The notes: a model not told the origin generated them from the letters alone. A DNA stretch of 64,000 nucleotides from Phragmites australis (GCF_958298935.1 NC_084929.1:248001-312000); one strand, 5' to 3'; shown: positions 23,341 through 34,854, counted from the first letter of the stretch. Numbers and translations: made by a program.

Positions 23341-24128
23341 GCATCACCATCGACAAGTTCACCAAGTGGCCGGAGGCGGTCCCAGTCATCAAGGTGACCA
23401 AAAACACGGCGCTCCAGTTTATCCGCGGTATCACCAGTTGCTTTGGCGTCCCGAACCGGATCATCACCGACAATGGCACCCAGTTCACGAGTGCCTTGTT
23501 CAGGGACTATTGCGAAGACCTCGGCATCAAGCTCTGCTTCGCCTCCGTCGCTCATCCTCGGAGTAACGGGCAAGTCGAGCGCGCCAACGCGGAGATACTG
23601 AAGGGCCTCAAAACCCGGACCTATAACGTGCTCGTCAAGCACGGGAAGGGATGGGTGGACGAGCTGCCCGCCGTGCTATGGGCTAATCAGACCACGCCAA
23701 GCCGCGCCACCGGGGAGACTCCGTTCTTCCTCGTCTATGGGGCTGAGGCGGTCCTCCCCTCCGAGCTCACTCTAGGCTCCCCTCGGGTGCATGCATATTC
23801 TGAGGGTGAGCAGGAGCAGCAAAGGCGCGACGACGTTGACTACCTGGAAGAGCGCCGGTGGTGTGCCGCCATCCGGGCGGCTCGGTACCAGCAGAGTCTG
23901 CGGCGATATCATCTGCTCCATGTCCGGGCCCGATCTCTCGAGGTGGGGGACATAGTTCTCCGACGCGTCTAATCGCGCGAAGGAAAGAATAAGCTGTCCC
24001 CTATGTGGGAAGGTCCCTTCACCGTGATCGGGGTCCCGCGAGAAGGTTCTTTCAGGTTAGCGGCAGATGATGGGCAGCCGCTCCCGAACCCGTGGAACAT
24101 CGAGCACCTGTGTAGGTTCTATCCGTAG
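23341..24128 (+). pseudogene. pol: Gypsy integrase, C-terminal part of pol
   Basis: The frame enters abruptly at ITIDKFTKWPEAVPV, the first catalytic Asp region of the integrase core. ITDNGTQFTS gives the second Asp and NGQVERANAEILK the Glu, so the three core acidic residues are visible. The C-terminal domain continues (WANQTTPSRATGETPFFLVY, VLPSELTLGS) to VLRRV, where TAA at 23970-23972 interrupts; the same frame goes on through KLSPMWEGPF to a final stop at 24126-24128. Protease, reverse transcriptase, RNase H and the HHCC finger of integrase are all absent. The Gag and integrase parts lie in different frames at the junction, consistent with a large internal deletion. Confidence 0.88.
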
Positions 24129-24428
24129 ACAGCCATGCTCGCGGCTTAGGTCAACCGGGCCGGGGGCTTCCCCCCGCCCAAGTTGACCGGGGGCTACCAC
24201 CCATTGGGTAAGTCACCGTTGCCCAACCTTGTAAAATTTGTAAATTCAATATGAATCTCAATATGCAGTCGCTATGTCAAATTCGTTTTTTTGGATTCTG
24301 TATGTTTAATCTATCTGGTGAGATGCTCGATTGTGCGAGAAAAAGTTCGCTCTCTCATTTTCCCCGTTGATAAAAGAATCCCAATCGGTATGCATGCGGG
24401 CAGTTGCCGCTGACTTACGTCCGACATG

Positions 24429-25360
24429 GTAGGCTGTGGTGTTCGGTGTCGCGGCAGGCTCCCGGGCACTACCGAGTTCCGGGGCGCTCTGGGTAATCCT
24501 ATCGCTCGAGCTGCTCGAGTAGTCCGGAGCTCAGGCCCCCGGGACGGGCTGTCGGTGCTCGGTCTGGTCTGTCATACCCGGGCGCCACCGAACCATAGGA
24601 CCTCTGGGTTATGCCTCTGTCTGCTCTCGTCCGCCGATTTGGGTATTCAAGAGGTCTCGGGTCGAAAACGAGAGCAGTCTATAACAAGTACCGCACTGAC
24701 AGAGCGCACTAGGCAAAGAAATTCCCTATTCTCTCTTAAGTCACAGGCCGATAATCAAGAGCAACTCGACCGCGATGGCATCGATGCCCAGGTCGCTGGT
24801 CGGCCCCAAGAGTCCTCGGGTGGTCCTACCACTTAGGCATGAGTGGTCGAGATCACCCGACCCCGGGATCCTCGCGTGCCCCTGGACGCTCGGGCACTCC
24901 GGCTGAAGGAACCAAGTCCCCGGGCACCCCGAGCTCGGAAGCACACATCCCTCCTGGATCGGTTGGCCGGAAGGCCAACAGCTGTCCGGTGAGTGGTTAA
25001 ATTCAGACAAATTTGCGTTCAATAATTTATGTTCCCGAGTCATCCTCGGGGGCCCTCGCATTTTAATCTGCTCGGCGAGATGATCTCCTCACGCACAAAA
25101 CCCTACCGTGTGTCTACTTTTTCCTGGAACGACAGAGCGGTTCGTAGAAAGGTGTACTACGCGTACAGTAATGTCCGACCGAAGCCCTTCCTGGTGGTTG
25201 TGGTGTTCGGTCCGCTTTTAAGGACCCCGAGCACTACCGAGTCCTTGGGTGCCCTGGGTAATCCTATCGCTCGAGCTGCTCGAGTAGTTTGGAGCCCAGG
25301 CCTCAGGGGCGGGCTGTCAGTGCTCGGATCGGTCCATCTTAAGCCCGGGAACCACTGGAC
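24429..25360 (+). repeat. Non-coding spacer with a diverged direct repeat
   Basis: Two segments about 765 bp apart share GGTAATCCTATCGCTCGAGC followed by TGCTCGAGTAG, and nearby GGCACTACCGAG/GAGCACTACCGAG wording (near 24434-24600 and 25199-25350). No coding frame is supported between pol and the antisense gene. Confidence 0.7.
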
Positions 25361-25804
25361 CACGGGGACTCTTGGTCACATTTCCGCCCGCGCGCATCTT
25401 CCGTCTACTGACTGAGTGGTCGCGAGGTGAAAAGGTATTCACCGGTCACGGCGTGTTCCGTGCTGGATCGATCCATCTCCCGAGCAAGGAAGTTCGTGTC
25501 TTTGTCTTTTGACTTAGACAATGCGGACTCGCGAGGGCTCGAGGGCTAAACGCGCCAAGAACAACGATCGGGACAACTTCGTTCTCAGGGATGGAAAGGT
25601 CGGGAACGGTCCGACTGAGTACTCCCCGGGGCTTCAAGGCAAAACATCGGAAGGAACACTAAGTACTCAAAAACACTAGAGTTGCGAGCCCAAAGAAAAG
25701 TTGCCATTATATTCACAAGGCAAATACAAGCATTTCTGAGGGATCACTCCCATATTTACATCCGTCAAGACAACAACAAAAGAAAGAGAAACGACTAAAA
25801 AAGC

Positions 25805-28800
25805 CTAGTCGGCGGCAGAGGCGGTGTCCGAGTCATCTGGGTCATCCCCGGGGGCTGGCGGCGGTGGCACTTCCCGCCTAAAGCCGGCCGCCACTTCGAC
25901 AGCGGTACTCCGGACCGCTTCCCGGGCAGCCTCTCCCTTGGCTTCAACCACTCCTTCCCGCGCCGGCTCCAGCGAGAAGTTCGGGTCTCTGCTTCGGTAG
26001 CAGGCCAGGACGTGCTTGGCCACCGCGTGGGCCAAGCCGCGTCCCTCCCGGGCGGTGAGTTCCTGGACGGCCCAGGGCAGGGCCTCGAGGCGCTCGCAGA
26101 CCTGCTGAAGCCCTAGCACTTGTCGTGCGGGGCTGTCACTCTTCTGGTCCTCGACGAGTCGTCCGAGACCGCCCTTCTCCACGGCCCGCAGCATCCGACG
26201 GAGTATGTCCTCCAACATTTGCTACAGGTTGACCCGCGAGACGAACGTGGTCTCGAGCTTCTCCTTCGCAGCTCGCAGCTGTGCCTCAAGTCCCTGGCCC
26301 CCGGCCGGGCCAGAAGAACCGCCGTCGGTTGCGGAGCTGGCAGCTTGCTTCGTCTGCGCCACCAGCTCGGACAAGGCGCGCTCAGAGGCGGTTAGCTCCG
26401 CCTCATGCTTCGCGTTCTCCTCCTCCCTGGTGGCGGTGGCCGCTGTCGTCGCAGCAACCTCGCCCTCTCGACGGCTCAGCTCCCCTTCCCGACGGGCCAG
26501 CACGTCCTCTTGGTGGGCCAGCGAGTCCTCCCGGGCACCCAGATTCGCCGCCGTGATCTCATTGTCCACCTCCCGAAGGGAGATGTCCTCCTCCCAACAG
26601 CAGATATCTTCTCTGATCTTCCGGAGGTCATCTTCCCAGTGCTGGAGGTCGGCGCGCGCCTGTTCAGCCTCGCCCTCTCGGCGGGTCAGCTTGGTCCGCA
26701 GCTCCTCCCCCGCCTTCTCGCGGGCTGCGACCGCTGCCTCCCGCTCCTGCGCCTGCCCCATCCTGGCAAGGGCCTCGGTAGCCTGCTGCCTCGACGCCTC
26801 AACCAGGCGGGCGACGTCTTCTCGCTCCCGCTCGGCCTCCATCCGCGCGGCCTTCAAAATCTCTTGTTCCCACGCGACCTCCGCGCGGGTATCTTCCAGG
26901 AGTTTCCGCTCCCGCGCGGCCGCCGCGCGGGCCTCCTCCTGGGCGCTCGCGAGCTGCGCCCTCTCCGAAGTCAGCCGAGCGCGCTCAGCTTCGAGCTGCC
27001 CCGCCTTTGCGTCCACTGCAGCGCCCAGCCGTCCGACCGCCACCTGGACGCCTTCGATCGCGGCCAGGAGGGGATCGGTGGGCCGGCCGGGCGCCGGTGG
27101 AGCGTCGGCCTCCCCGCAGATCGCCTCCGGGGGGTCCGAGGTCCCCATGGGATGCCACACCACCATCCGCCCCGGGCTCTGCCTGCCCAGGGGAGGTTCC
27201 GCCGGTGCCGAAGACTCGGGCGGCGGCCGTATTCCCGCCTCGGCCGCCGAGTCCGCCGGCCCGGCAAGGCCGCTGTCTCCACCATCATCCGCCCCGGGCT
27301 CTGCATGCTCGGGGTAGGTTCCGCCGGCGCCGAGGGCTCGGGCGACCGCTCCATCCTCCTCTCGGCCGCCGCTTCCGCCGTCCTCCCCGTGGCCGCCACG
27401 ACCGTTGGCGCCCCCACCGTCGCTGCATCCGCCTGCGTCGACGCGGCCGGCGGGCTTGGCTCTGGCCTCGGCGCCTGCGCCCCTTCAATCGCGGTGGCGC
27501 CCGCGGTCGGCCTGCGGGAAATAGACGAAGATTAAAATCGAAGCTCAGTTCGGGCAAGGAGCGCCCAAGAAAGAGCGAAGAAGGAAACTTACCCGGTCGT
27601 CGTCCCCCGATACTGCCATTTGGCCGCCGGGATCCTGAAGTCCGGGTCCGGCGGCGCCGGCCCGGAATCCTCCCATCGCCTCTTCCGCTGGGGGCTCGAC
27701 GGGGCCGCCGCGCGGCTCTCAGGCGCCGGGCCAGGCTCCATCCGCACGAGTCACGGTTCCAAGACCGGGAACACCGCCGCTACCGACGGCGACGGCGGGG
27801 AGTCCGGCACTGAGATAAGGACTCGGGGGCGCTTCCCCCGATCCCCCGGCGCCACCACCACTGCAGTGTCGGCGGAGCCCTCCTCTCTGGCGTGGCGGCT
27901 GCTGCCCGTAGCGGCCCCGTCGCCAGCCCGCGCCGAGCTGTTCGTAGCCTCCTCACAGAGCAGCTCGTCCAACCCAGGGAGCTCGGAGGCCTCGGGGCTC
28001 CGGCTCCTCGGCCGGTCCACGAGCCCCTGGGCATCGAACTCCGGCAGTTGTGGCATGATCGCCACACGATCGGGATTGGCGCAGAGTGCCATCTCCGGCC
28101 ACGGGAGTTCCGCCCGGCTCATGTCTTCCACTCCGGTGATCACTCAGGTCATGCCCCTCAGCTCCGCCGGGCCCAGGTCCCAGCTTACACCGATTTGGGT
28201 CCGAGTGATGTCCTCAGGCCCGGTGTAGAACCAGCACGGCCGGGCCCGCTCCCGCAGGGGTGCCAGGCGACGGCGCAGGAAGTCCACCACCACCATGACC
28301 AAGGTCAGCCTGGAGTCGCGCAAGAGTTTGATGCGCTCGAACACCGGCTCCAACCTCGCGTCCTCCGGCGGTGGCACCTCCCACGTCGACCTCCGAGGTT
28401 CCGCCGCCGCTTCTGGTAGATCAAGACGCTCGTGGGGGTCGACATCGACGAAGAACCAGTCTCGTCGCCATTCCTCCCACTTGTTGCGCAGTACCTGGGG
28501 GATGTAGTGCTCCCCCAGGCCGTCTCGTAGACGAAGGCTGCAGCACCCCGCGACATCCGCCGTGGAGTGCCCTCTCTTCTTCCCCGCCAACCGTAAGACG
28601 AAGAAGTGTCGTAGAAGCATCGCCGAAGGCGCCACCCCCACGAACATCTCACAGAGGTGCGCGAAGACCACCAACACCACGACGGAGTTGGGGCTCAAGT
28701 GCACCACCTGGATGCCGTAGGTCTCAAGAACTTGGAGGAAGAAGGTAGAGAACGGCGGCACCAACCCCGCCGCCATGAAAGAAGTGAAGAGAACAATCCG

Positions 28801-28977
28801 CCCGGGAACGGTTGTCGTCGGCGTCAAGCTCGTCGGCGTCACCACCACGGCTCCCTCCTGCCCCTCGGGCACCAACAGCTTCCTAATCTTGGCCGCCGCC
28901 TCTTCGTTCCTCAGACGAGACTCTGACAGAATGCTGTCCGGAGCCTTGTCGCGACGGCCTCCTCCGACTCTCGGCAT
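25805..28977 (-). pseudogene. Antisense gene of the gypsy element: gypsy-type transposon domain plus long coiled coil
   Basis: Exon 1 runs from the ATG at 28977 (MPRVGGGRRDKAPD) to a GTAAGT donor after 27593; an acceptor at 27512 opens exon 2 (27511-25805), leaving an 81-bp intron. The N-terminal ~280 residues carry VLFTSFMAAGLVPPFSTFF, LETYGIQVVHLSPNSVVVL, FAHLCEMFVGVAPS and NKWEEWRRDWFFVD, matching the plant "putative gypsy type transposon" domain (Pfam PF04195). Exon 2 encodes a long Glu/Arg/Ala coiled coil (LEAERARLTSERAQLASAQ; REDSLAHQEDVLARREGELS). A full product would be about 1,030 aa. It is broken: in-frame TGA at 28144-28146 and 27751-27753, a frameshift between about 27170 and 27300, and TAG at 26222-26224 with the same frame continuing to 25805. 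A TATA box lies upstream at 29131-29136. Tat-clade relatives carry such ORFs; their function is unknown. Confidence 0.8.
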
Positions 28978-29130
28978 CTCGGCAGGAGCGGAGGTGCTTT
29001 GGTGGTGGAGAGAAAGAAGGAGAAGCGCTCCGGTCGCCTGAAAGTTTTCTAAGGGCTTCGGAGCACGGAGGAGGCAAGAGCAAGAGTGCAAGAAGGCGTA
29101 AAGAGGGGGACGGACCGATCCCCTCCCCCT

Positions 29131-29136
29131 TTTATA
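29131..29136 (-). promoter_or_regulatory. TATA box for the antisense gene
   Basis: On the minus strand GAGATATAAAAGGGGGAGG lies about 155 bp upstream of the MPRVGGG start codon, with a GC-rich leader between. It is inside the retrotransposon, about 350 bp from LTR2, so the antisense gene appears to have a promoter separate from the LTR. Confidence 0.6.
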
Positions 29137-29490
29137 TCTCAAAGTTCAAATATTGCCGCCCAACGGTTCGCTCGGTGAAACGCCCCCTCGATCGGCGCAA
29201 CCGCCAGGCGAATCTCCCGCCGATCATGCAGCGTCAGCGGCTGCCAGGCGTATTTTCCTCAATCTGCGCGGTGGCCGCGCGTGCCGCCCGTACGGTCGTC
29301 GTGCCCTTCGAGAGTTGTGTGGACACGCGTCTACTCGTCTCCCCGCTGGGTCGTACCCGAAGCCCGGGTCTAAAAAGGTCACCTTTCGAAAGCTTGCCAT
29401 GTGGCGTCCACGCCAGCCTCAGCCTCGACCGCGATGAAGGGCCCAACCGCAGTCTCTGTGTCATCACCTACCAATGGGCCCGGGGGCTAC

Positions 29491-30742
29491 TGTCGGTGTA
29501 TCAAGAACCGGGGGTCCCTGAGTCCCGAGACCAGGCCGGCCGTCCGCCACGTGTCACCATCCCGCAAGGTCCCTCCTGCAGGATGAAGAAAATCTAAGTT
29601 CCGGGAGAAGGTGCTCGGGGCCACAGGGCCACAGCCTCTGGTCCCCGAGCACCCCAGTTCCCCGATGACCCGCAGAGTCCAAGTACAGGGAAGAAAGTAC
29701 CCGGGGATGTGCCCGCTTGCCCCCGAGTACCATGGTCCCCCGATGGGCCGAACAGCCAAGTGCTCAGGAGAGAGTGCTCGGGGCTGCACGTGGCAGCCCC
29801 CGAGCACTCGGTTCCCCGAAGGTTCTATAGAAGTGCTCGGGAGAGAGTGCTCGGGGCTGCACGTGGCAGCCCCCGAGCACTCGGTTCTCCGAAGGTTCGC
29901 GCGAGAACACCCGATGCCCCGACAACCCAGAAGGACCCATCGGCGAGGTGTCAACCAGTCAAAGGTCCGAAGCCGTATTTAATGGGCATGCGCGGCCTGA
30001 CATCCTGACATTCCCAACTACCCACGCCGCAGTGTTAGTCCCTGCCATGCTTTGGCAGAGGGGCGTGGGTCCATTAATTGCACGGGTCCCGTCCCGTATC
30101 ATCCGGGGTATCTCGGGATAACGTTGTCAGGATCAAAGCATTCCGCCTGCCACCCTGCCCTGGCAGAATAACAAGACAGGGTGGGCGCGCCGGGTCACTT
30201 CGCCCAGAGGGAATGATGACGCCTTTCTCAGTCGTGGCGTCTTAGAACTTGCGCCCCCTCTTTCCCATTTGGGGTAAGTCGTGGTCGGTGAGTGTATAAA
30301 AGGAAGGGATGGACAACACAGGAAGATCAAGCTGTCGCCCCTGAAGCGCTCAAAAAGCTATCCTTGACATCGATCCTTGAGTAAGACGAAAGGAGAAGAA
30401 CACCGCAAGCAAGCTCGAGTAGAGCTAGAGCAAGTGAGCCTCAAGCTCTCTGTTAGACAATATACCCTTGTAACCAAATATATCCTTGAGGGATTCCCTT
30501 CGAGGAAGGATATTGCATCCACACAGGGGTAGCGTATTACGCCCCCGTGCGGCTCGAACCTGTCTAAACTCCGGTGCATTTATTTCTCTTTGCACTAGGT
30601 CGATCATCCCCCACCACCGGCCGTTGCATTTATTTCCACTTCCATTTATTTCTCCGACGAACTCGTTCAGGATCATCCCCCCGGCCGAATCTCTAAAAAG
30701 GGGTCTCTCGGGATCCCTGCGACAGGAGTTCATCCTCCGACA
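29491..30742 (+). repeat. 3' LTR of the gypsy element (1,252 bp)
   Basis: Same ends as the 5' LTR. Only two 73-bp hairpin units are present, and the sequence corresponding to 21390-21483 is missing. A purine/C-rich GGGCCCGGGGGCTAC precedes it as a possible polypurine tract. Followed by the target duplication GGCTA. Confidence 0.93.
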
Positions 30743-30747
30743 GGCTA

Positions 30748-31316
30748 TTTATGGGTGCTCATTATAGAGTAAGTCTTGCGAGTACCTTCGTACTCACGTT
30801 GCTTTTCAGGTGTTACTGCCGAGGAGGAGTTGATCTTTGGTTACTTCACGCCCTTCGATGCGAGTAGCGGGAATGAGTAGTGTATCTTACTCTCAGAGGT
30901 CGTATTTTTTTATGGAGTCTAAGGGTATATGGCTTCATCCTTCTTTTGTTGTATAGTTTTTAGTCTTTCGCTGCGAAGTTTCTTTTGTTGGTTAGGAGTT
31001 GAGCAGTTTTTAGTCTCCATCTATCTCTCTTTTGTCATAATCTATAATAACTTTATGCATGCTTAAAAACTTGTAATATAATGTTAATTACTCGCTCTTT
31101 CTTAAGTTTTGTTGTGATGTTTCATGTTGGAAAAGTATGTGTTCCGATTTTAGGCACAAAACACATGTCGGGACTACCGGAGCGGTATTCTGATTAATCG
31201 TTGAAGTCATGATTAAGAAAATGATTGACTTAATGATTAATTAAAATATTGTTTGGACAGTTCCTCACACTCAGGTGGTAAAAACAGCCTGGGTGTGAAT
31301 ACGGTAAACAGTGACG
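30748..31316. other. Right continuation of the older retroelement-like target DNA
   Basis: Starts TTTATGGGTGCTCATT after the GGCTA duplication. It has short frames only. A CGAGTACCTTCGTACTC inverted motif near 30778 recalls sequence common in non-coding grass retroelements. No gene seen. Confidence 0.4.
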
Positions 31317-32755
31317 TATTCGGCACCTAACGTGCCGAATATAGTTGCACAGTGCTATGCAGCTCATGAAGAAAGAAGCTAGAACCGGTTTTACGTATTT
31401 GTTTATATTTTTATATTCTCGATTTTATTTAGAGTACAAAAGGAATACAAAAATTCTAAACTTTTTGAGTAAACTAGAGCTCACTATAAACTTATTTTAA
31501 TTGGTTTGATCCAAAAATCTTGTGCCAATATTTGATTAAAATTCTCCAAATAAGCCTACTTTTATAAATTCAAGCAATTTTTAATTTCCCAAATAAATTC
31601 CCAAAAATCTAGAAAATTCACTAATAATCTTCTCATGTGATATACTAATTTATAAAAATGTTTTCAACCCTAGGCTATTTGGTGAAAAAATAAGTTCCTT
31701 TGTAATGCTCCATTTATATGCAATTTTATCATTTCATGTGATATTCTCTTTTTAATTCAGTTTGAATAAAAAAATTCAAACATGCACAAAATCTTGGTTC
31801 TCAGATTAATATTAAGCCTTTGTAATGCTCCATTTATATGCATTTTTATCATTTCATGTGATATTCTCTTTTTAATTCAATTTGAATAAAAAATTCAAAC
31901 AATCATAAAACCTTGGTTCTCAAATTAATTCAAACTCAAAACGTTGGGCAACCTCTCAGATTAATATTAAGCCTTTTCTTGTTGTTCTTTGTGCTTCATT
32001 TCTTTTTTTATTCTCTTTCTGCTATGAGAGATGGCATCCCCATATACATGATCCTTATCTGTTTGTTTAAATTTCAGATATATTATTTGCTATATTTAAT
32101 TAATAAATATTAAAATTTGTCGTACCACTACCTACTTTTAAAAGATGAATGTAAATATATATTCGCAATTCATGGACTATATGCTTCTTAAGTGTTTGTT
32201 TTTTACCATCTTAGTAGTAGTTGTTAATATGCCATAAATCACATGATAAGAATATTAGTAAATTGTTGATTTTTTTTGGTTCTATGCATCAATATGAATT
32301 TTTAAATTTTTTATTCAAATTTAATTAAAAGGATAATACCACGTGAAATGATAAAATTACATATAAATGTAGCTCACTCTTTTACCAAATAACATAGTAT
32401 TGTAAATATTTTTATAAATTAGTACATCACATGATAAGAATATTAGTGATTTTTTCTAGACTTTTAGGAATTTATTTGAGGCACTAAAAATTACTAGAAT
32501 TTATAAAAGTAGGTTTTTTTGAGAATTTTAATTAAATATTGGCTTTAACTTTTGGATCAAACCAATTAAAACAGGTTGCTTGTAAGCTCTAGTTTACTCA
32601 TAAAAATGTTTAAAAAATGTAGACTATGTTTGTACTCTGAATAAAATTGAGAGTTAAATAAAAAATATAAACAAACATGTACAACAGGTTCTTGCTTCTT
32701 TCTTCGTGAGTGACAGCTTTGAACGGCTGTATTCGGCACCTGAGATACTGAATAT
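31317..32755. repeat. Long imperfect inverted repeat (arms of about 450-600 bp)
   Basis: The left arm (about 31317-31900) runs from TATTCGGCAC through GAAGAAAGAAGC, GAGTAAACTAGAGCT, TTTTAATTGGTTTGATCC and CTACTTTTATAAATTC to TTATCATTTCATGTG. The right arm (about 32295-32755) reads the same blocks in reverse complement and reverse order, ending in TATTCGGCACCTGAG. The spacer (about 31936-32290) is AT-rich with no coding frame. Within the left arm a 120-bp unit starting CCTTTGTAATGCTCC is tandemly duplicated (31697 and 31817). This looks like a foldback-type or long-TIR DNA transposon derivative. Confidence 0.72.
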
Positions 32756-34560
32756 GGTCCTGTTTATCATATTCGGCATCTAATACAAGTTGTTTTCGGT
32801 ACCTAAGGTGCTAAATACGTTGCACAATATGTATTTGGCACCTCATATATCGAAAACTACTGACCCCTGGTTTTTCGGTGCCTTGCATGCCAAAATCAGC
32901 TTTTAGGTACATGAGGTACCGAATACGCATGCTAAATTTGTAAATACGTCAAAAATTTATCTATTTTGTTAAATACAATGTCATTGTTGTCTATTTTTGG
33001 ATTTTCGCTGTAGGGATGGTGATGTATTTTCACAGTGGAGATCCTATTATTTATTATTTTTTAGATAAATAAAAAGGTGGATATTTTTGGGATTTGTACA
33101 ATTTTGGATCTTATTTGGATAATTTAATTAAATATTGGCTCGAACTTTTTGATCAAATAAATTAAAATGAGTTTCTAGTAAACTCTAGTTTGCTCATAAA
33201 AATGTTTAGATTTTTTTTTGACTACTTTTGTATTAATAAAATCGAGAGTTAAATAAAAACATAAACAAATACGTACAACCGATTCTAACTTCTTTCTTCG
33301 TGAGCGGCACAGCATTGGGCGGCTGTATTCGGCACCCGATATGCTAAATACAACATTGTTCACTATATACATGCTATTTTCGACACCTAAGGTATTGAAT
33401 ACGTTGCACAGTGTTGTATATTGGAGCAAGAGTTCGTCTTGCCCCAGTAAATACGGCAAGAGTTTCTTCTAAAGAGGAGAGTCAAGCTTGAAGATGAAGT
33501 TTAAGAGTAAGGAACACTACGAATATATTGATGGTAGAAAAAATGGATCGATCTAGGGGGAGTATCACAGCGTTCGCTCTGGTGCGTGTTCTATGTCCGT
33601 CTCCTGCCCACAGGACCATGACCTCCTATTTATAGGGTCATACGTAGCTTGGCGTACAAGTTATCATAATGTACAAATATCCGGGATCTAGCTAAATTAC
33701 TGAGTCTTATCCCGGATGACTACCTTCTATCCTGTCGGGAGATAAATATTCACTGTGGTAATTATTGTGGTGCCTGCCCCCTGAAGGGGCGAGCCGGTCG
33801 CCAAATTACGGCCCGACGCCTCACTGTCATGGGTGTCATGAGTGGCGTCTATTCAGCCTAGGCCTTTAATGATGGTCACTTCCTTGCAGGCAAAGCACGA
33901 CCGATGCTCCCCTCTCGATAGATTTTCCCAGGGCCTGCTGACTCACCTCGCTGCCTTCGGGAAGGTGGGCTGATCATCTCGAGGCGGGGGCCTCGGGAGG
34001 CATAGAACAGGGAGATGAAAACGTTGGGAAGCGGGACCCCGGAGGGCCATGACTTAGGGAGGCTGAAGCTTCGGAGGACCGAGGCTTCGGGAGGCCATGT
34101 TTCGGAAAGCTTCAGGAGGTCGAACCGGCGAAGCCAAGGGAGGACTTCGTAGGTGTGAAAGGGGTACCGTGAAATGATATGATGATATCGAAAATAGAGC
34201 TTTTAACAGAGGGTTCGGAGATCAAGACTCTGGAGGGACCTGGATGGTGATCTTCGACCGTTATTCTCACGCTGTTTTATTTTCCCTCCAACACTATATT
34301 CAGCATCTCAGATGCCAAAAACTGTCGGGCCCACAATTTTCGGTGCCTCGCGTGTCGAAATCAACTTTTCGGTACGCGATGTGCCGAATAAACATGCTAA
34401 ATTTACAAATACGTTAACATGTTATCTATTTTGGTAAATATGATACCGTATGCTGTCTATTTTTGGATTTTTGTTATAGGGTTCATGGTGATGTATTTTC
34501 ACGGTGGAGATCCTATTGTTTATTATTTTTTAGATAAATAAAAAGGTGGATATTGTTGGG
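32728..34560. repeat. Array of imperfect ~25-bp palindromes, in two direct copies split by a solo LTR
   Basis: The consensus-like form is TTCGGNACC-TNAGG-TNCCGAA. Copies are seen near 32730, 32769, 32787, 32833, 32877 and 32902, and again near 33330, 33374, 34298, 34338 and 34363, plus a perfect one at 31317-31341 (10-bp arms, 5-nt spacer). Copy two is preceded by a third partial arm of the long repeat (about 33110-33320). Both copies end with GTGGAGATCCTATT and TTTAGATAAATAAAAAGG (near 33040 and 34505). The second copy ends about 300 bp before the PEX14 start codon. Confidence 0.75.
33412..34293 (-). mobile_element. Solo LTR (copia-like ends)
   Basis: On the minus strand the segment starts TGTTGGAGGGAAAATAAAAC at 34293 and ends CCAATATACAACA at 33412, so it has TGTTG...CAACA ends and is 882 bp long. 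A minus-strand TATA (CTATAAATAG, 33626-33635) fits an LTR promoter. It interrupts a palindrome unit whose uninterrupted counterpart is readable near 32815-32840. No clear target duplication was found and no internal domain is present. Confidence 0.6.
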
Positions 34561-34854
34561 AGTTGTACATTTTTTGCTGTGTCAAAAACGAATTTAAGCA
34601 GAAAAAGATATTTGGTGGGGGCAACAATTTTGGTTGCGTATAGAAAGAAGATAATGTTGCGAATAAATACGTTGGGGATACACACCCAAACGCCAACTTG
34701 TGTCGTGCTGCCCTCATCTCAATCGGCGGCGGGGCGTCTCCCTAATCATCGATCGATCGATCGTCTCGTCGACGACTCCCGTGCCCCGTCCCTGCATCAC
34801 ACTGCGGCGAGGAGAGAAGCGTAGAGAAGAAAGACTCTGGTGAGAGGTGAGGCC

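Larger units (their letters stand above)
20391..30742 (+). mobile_element. Ty3/gypsy LTR retrotransposon, Tat-like lineage, with antisense gene
   Basis: Two LTRs in direct orientation (20391-22030 and 29491-30742) both start TGTCGGTGTATCA and end TCCGACA. The 5-bp target duplication GGCTA is perfect (20386-20390 and 30743-30747). Just inside LTR1 a primer-binding-like stretch ends in CCAGGTAGGGGG, common after grass gypsy LTRs, but its TGG start is altered. Gag and the C-terminal half of integrase remain on the plus strand; protease, reverse transcriptase and RNase H are missing. Between the end of pol (24128) and LTR2 lie about 1.6 kb of non-coding repeats and a 3.2-kb gene on the minus strand. 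Extra ORFs in this position are typical of Tat-clade elements (RIRE2, Grande, Retand). The LTRs differ by few substitutions, so the insertion looks fairly young; their length difference comes from tandem copy number and one deletion. Confidence 0.93.

Noticed and set aside
26205..27813. Plus-strand frames of 268-376 codons
   Set aside because: They are shadows of the GC-rich antisense coiled-coil gene; they encode Arg/Pro/Ser-rich low-complexity sequence without motifs.
31913..32113. Hydrophobic 66-codon frame in the inverted-repeat spacer
   Set aside because: AT-rich sequence gives Leu/Phe/Ile runs by composition; no further coding signal.
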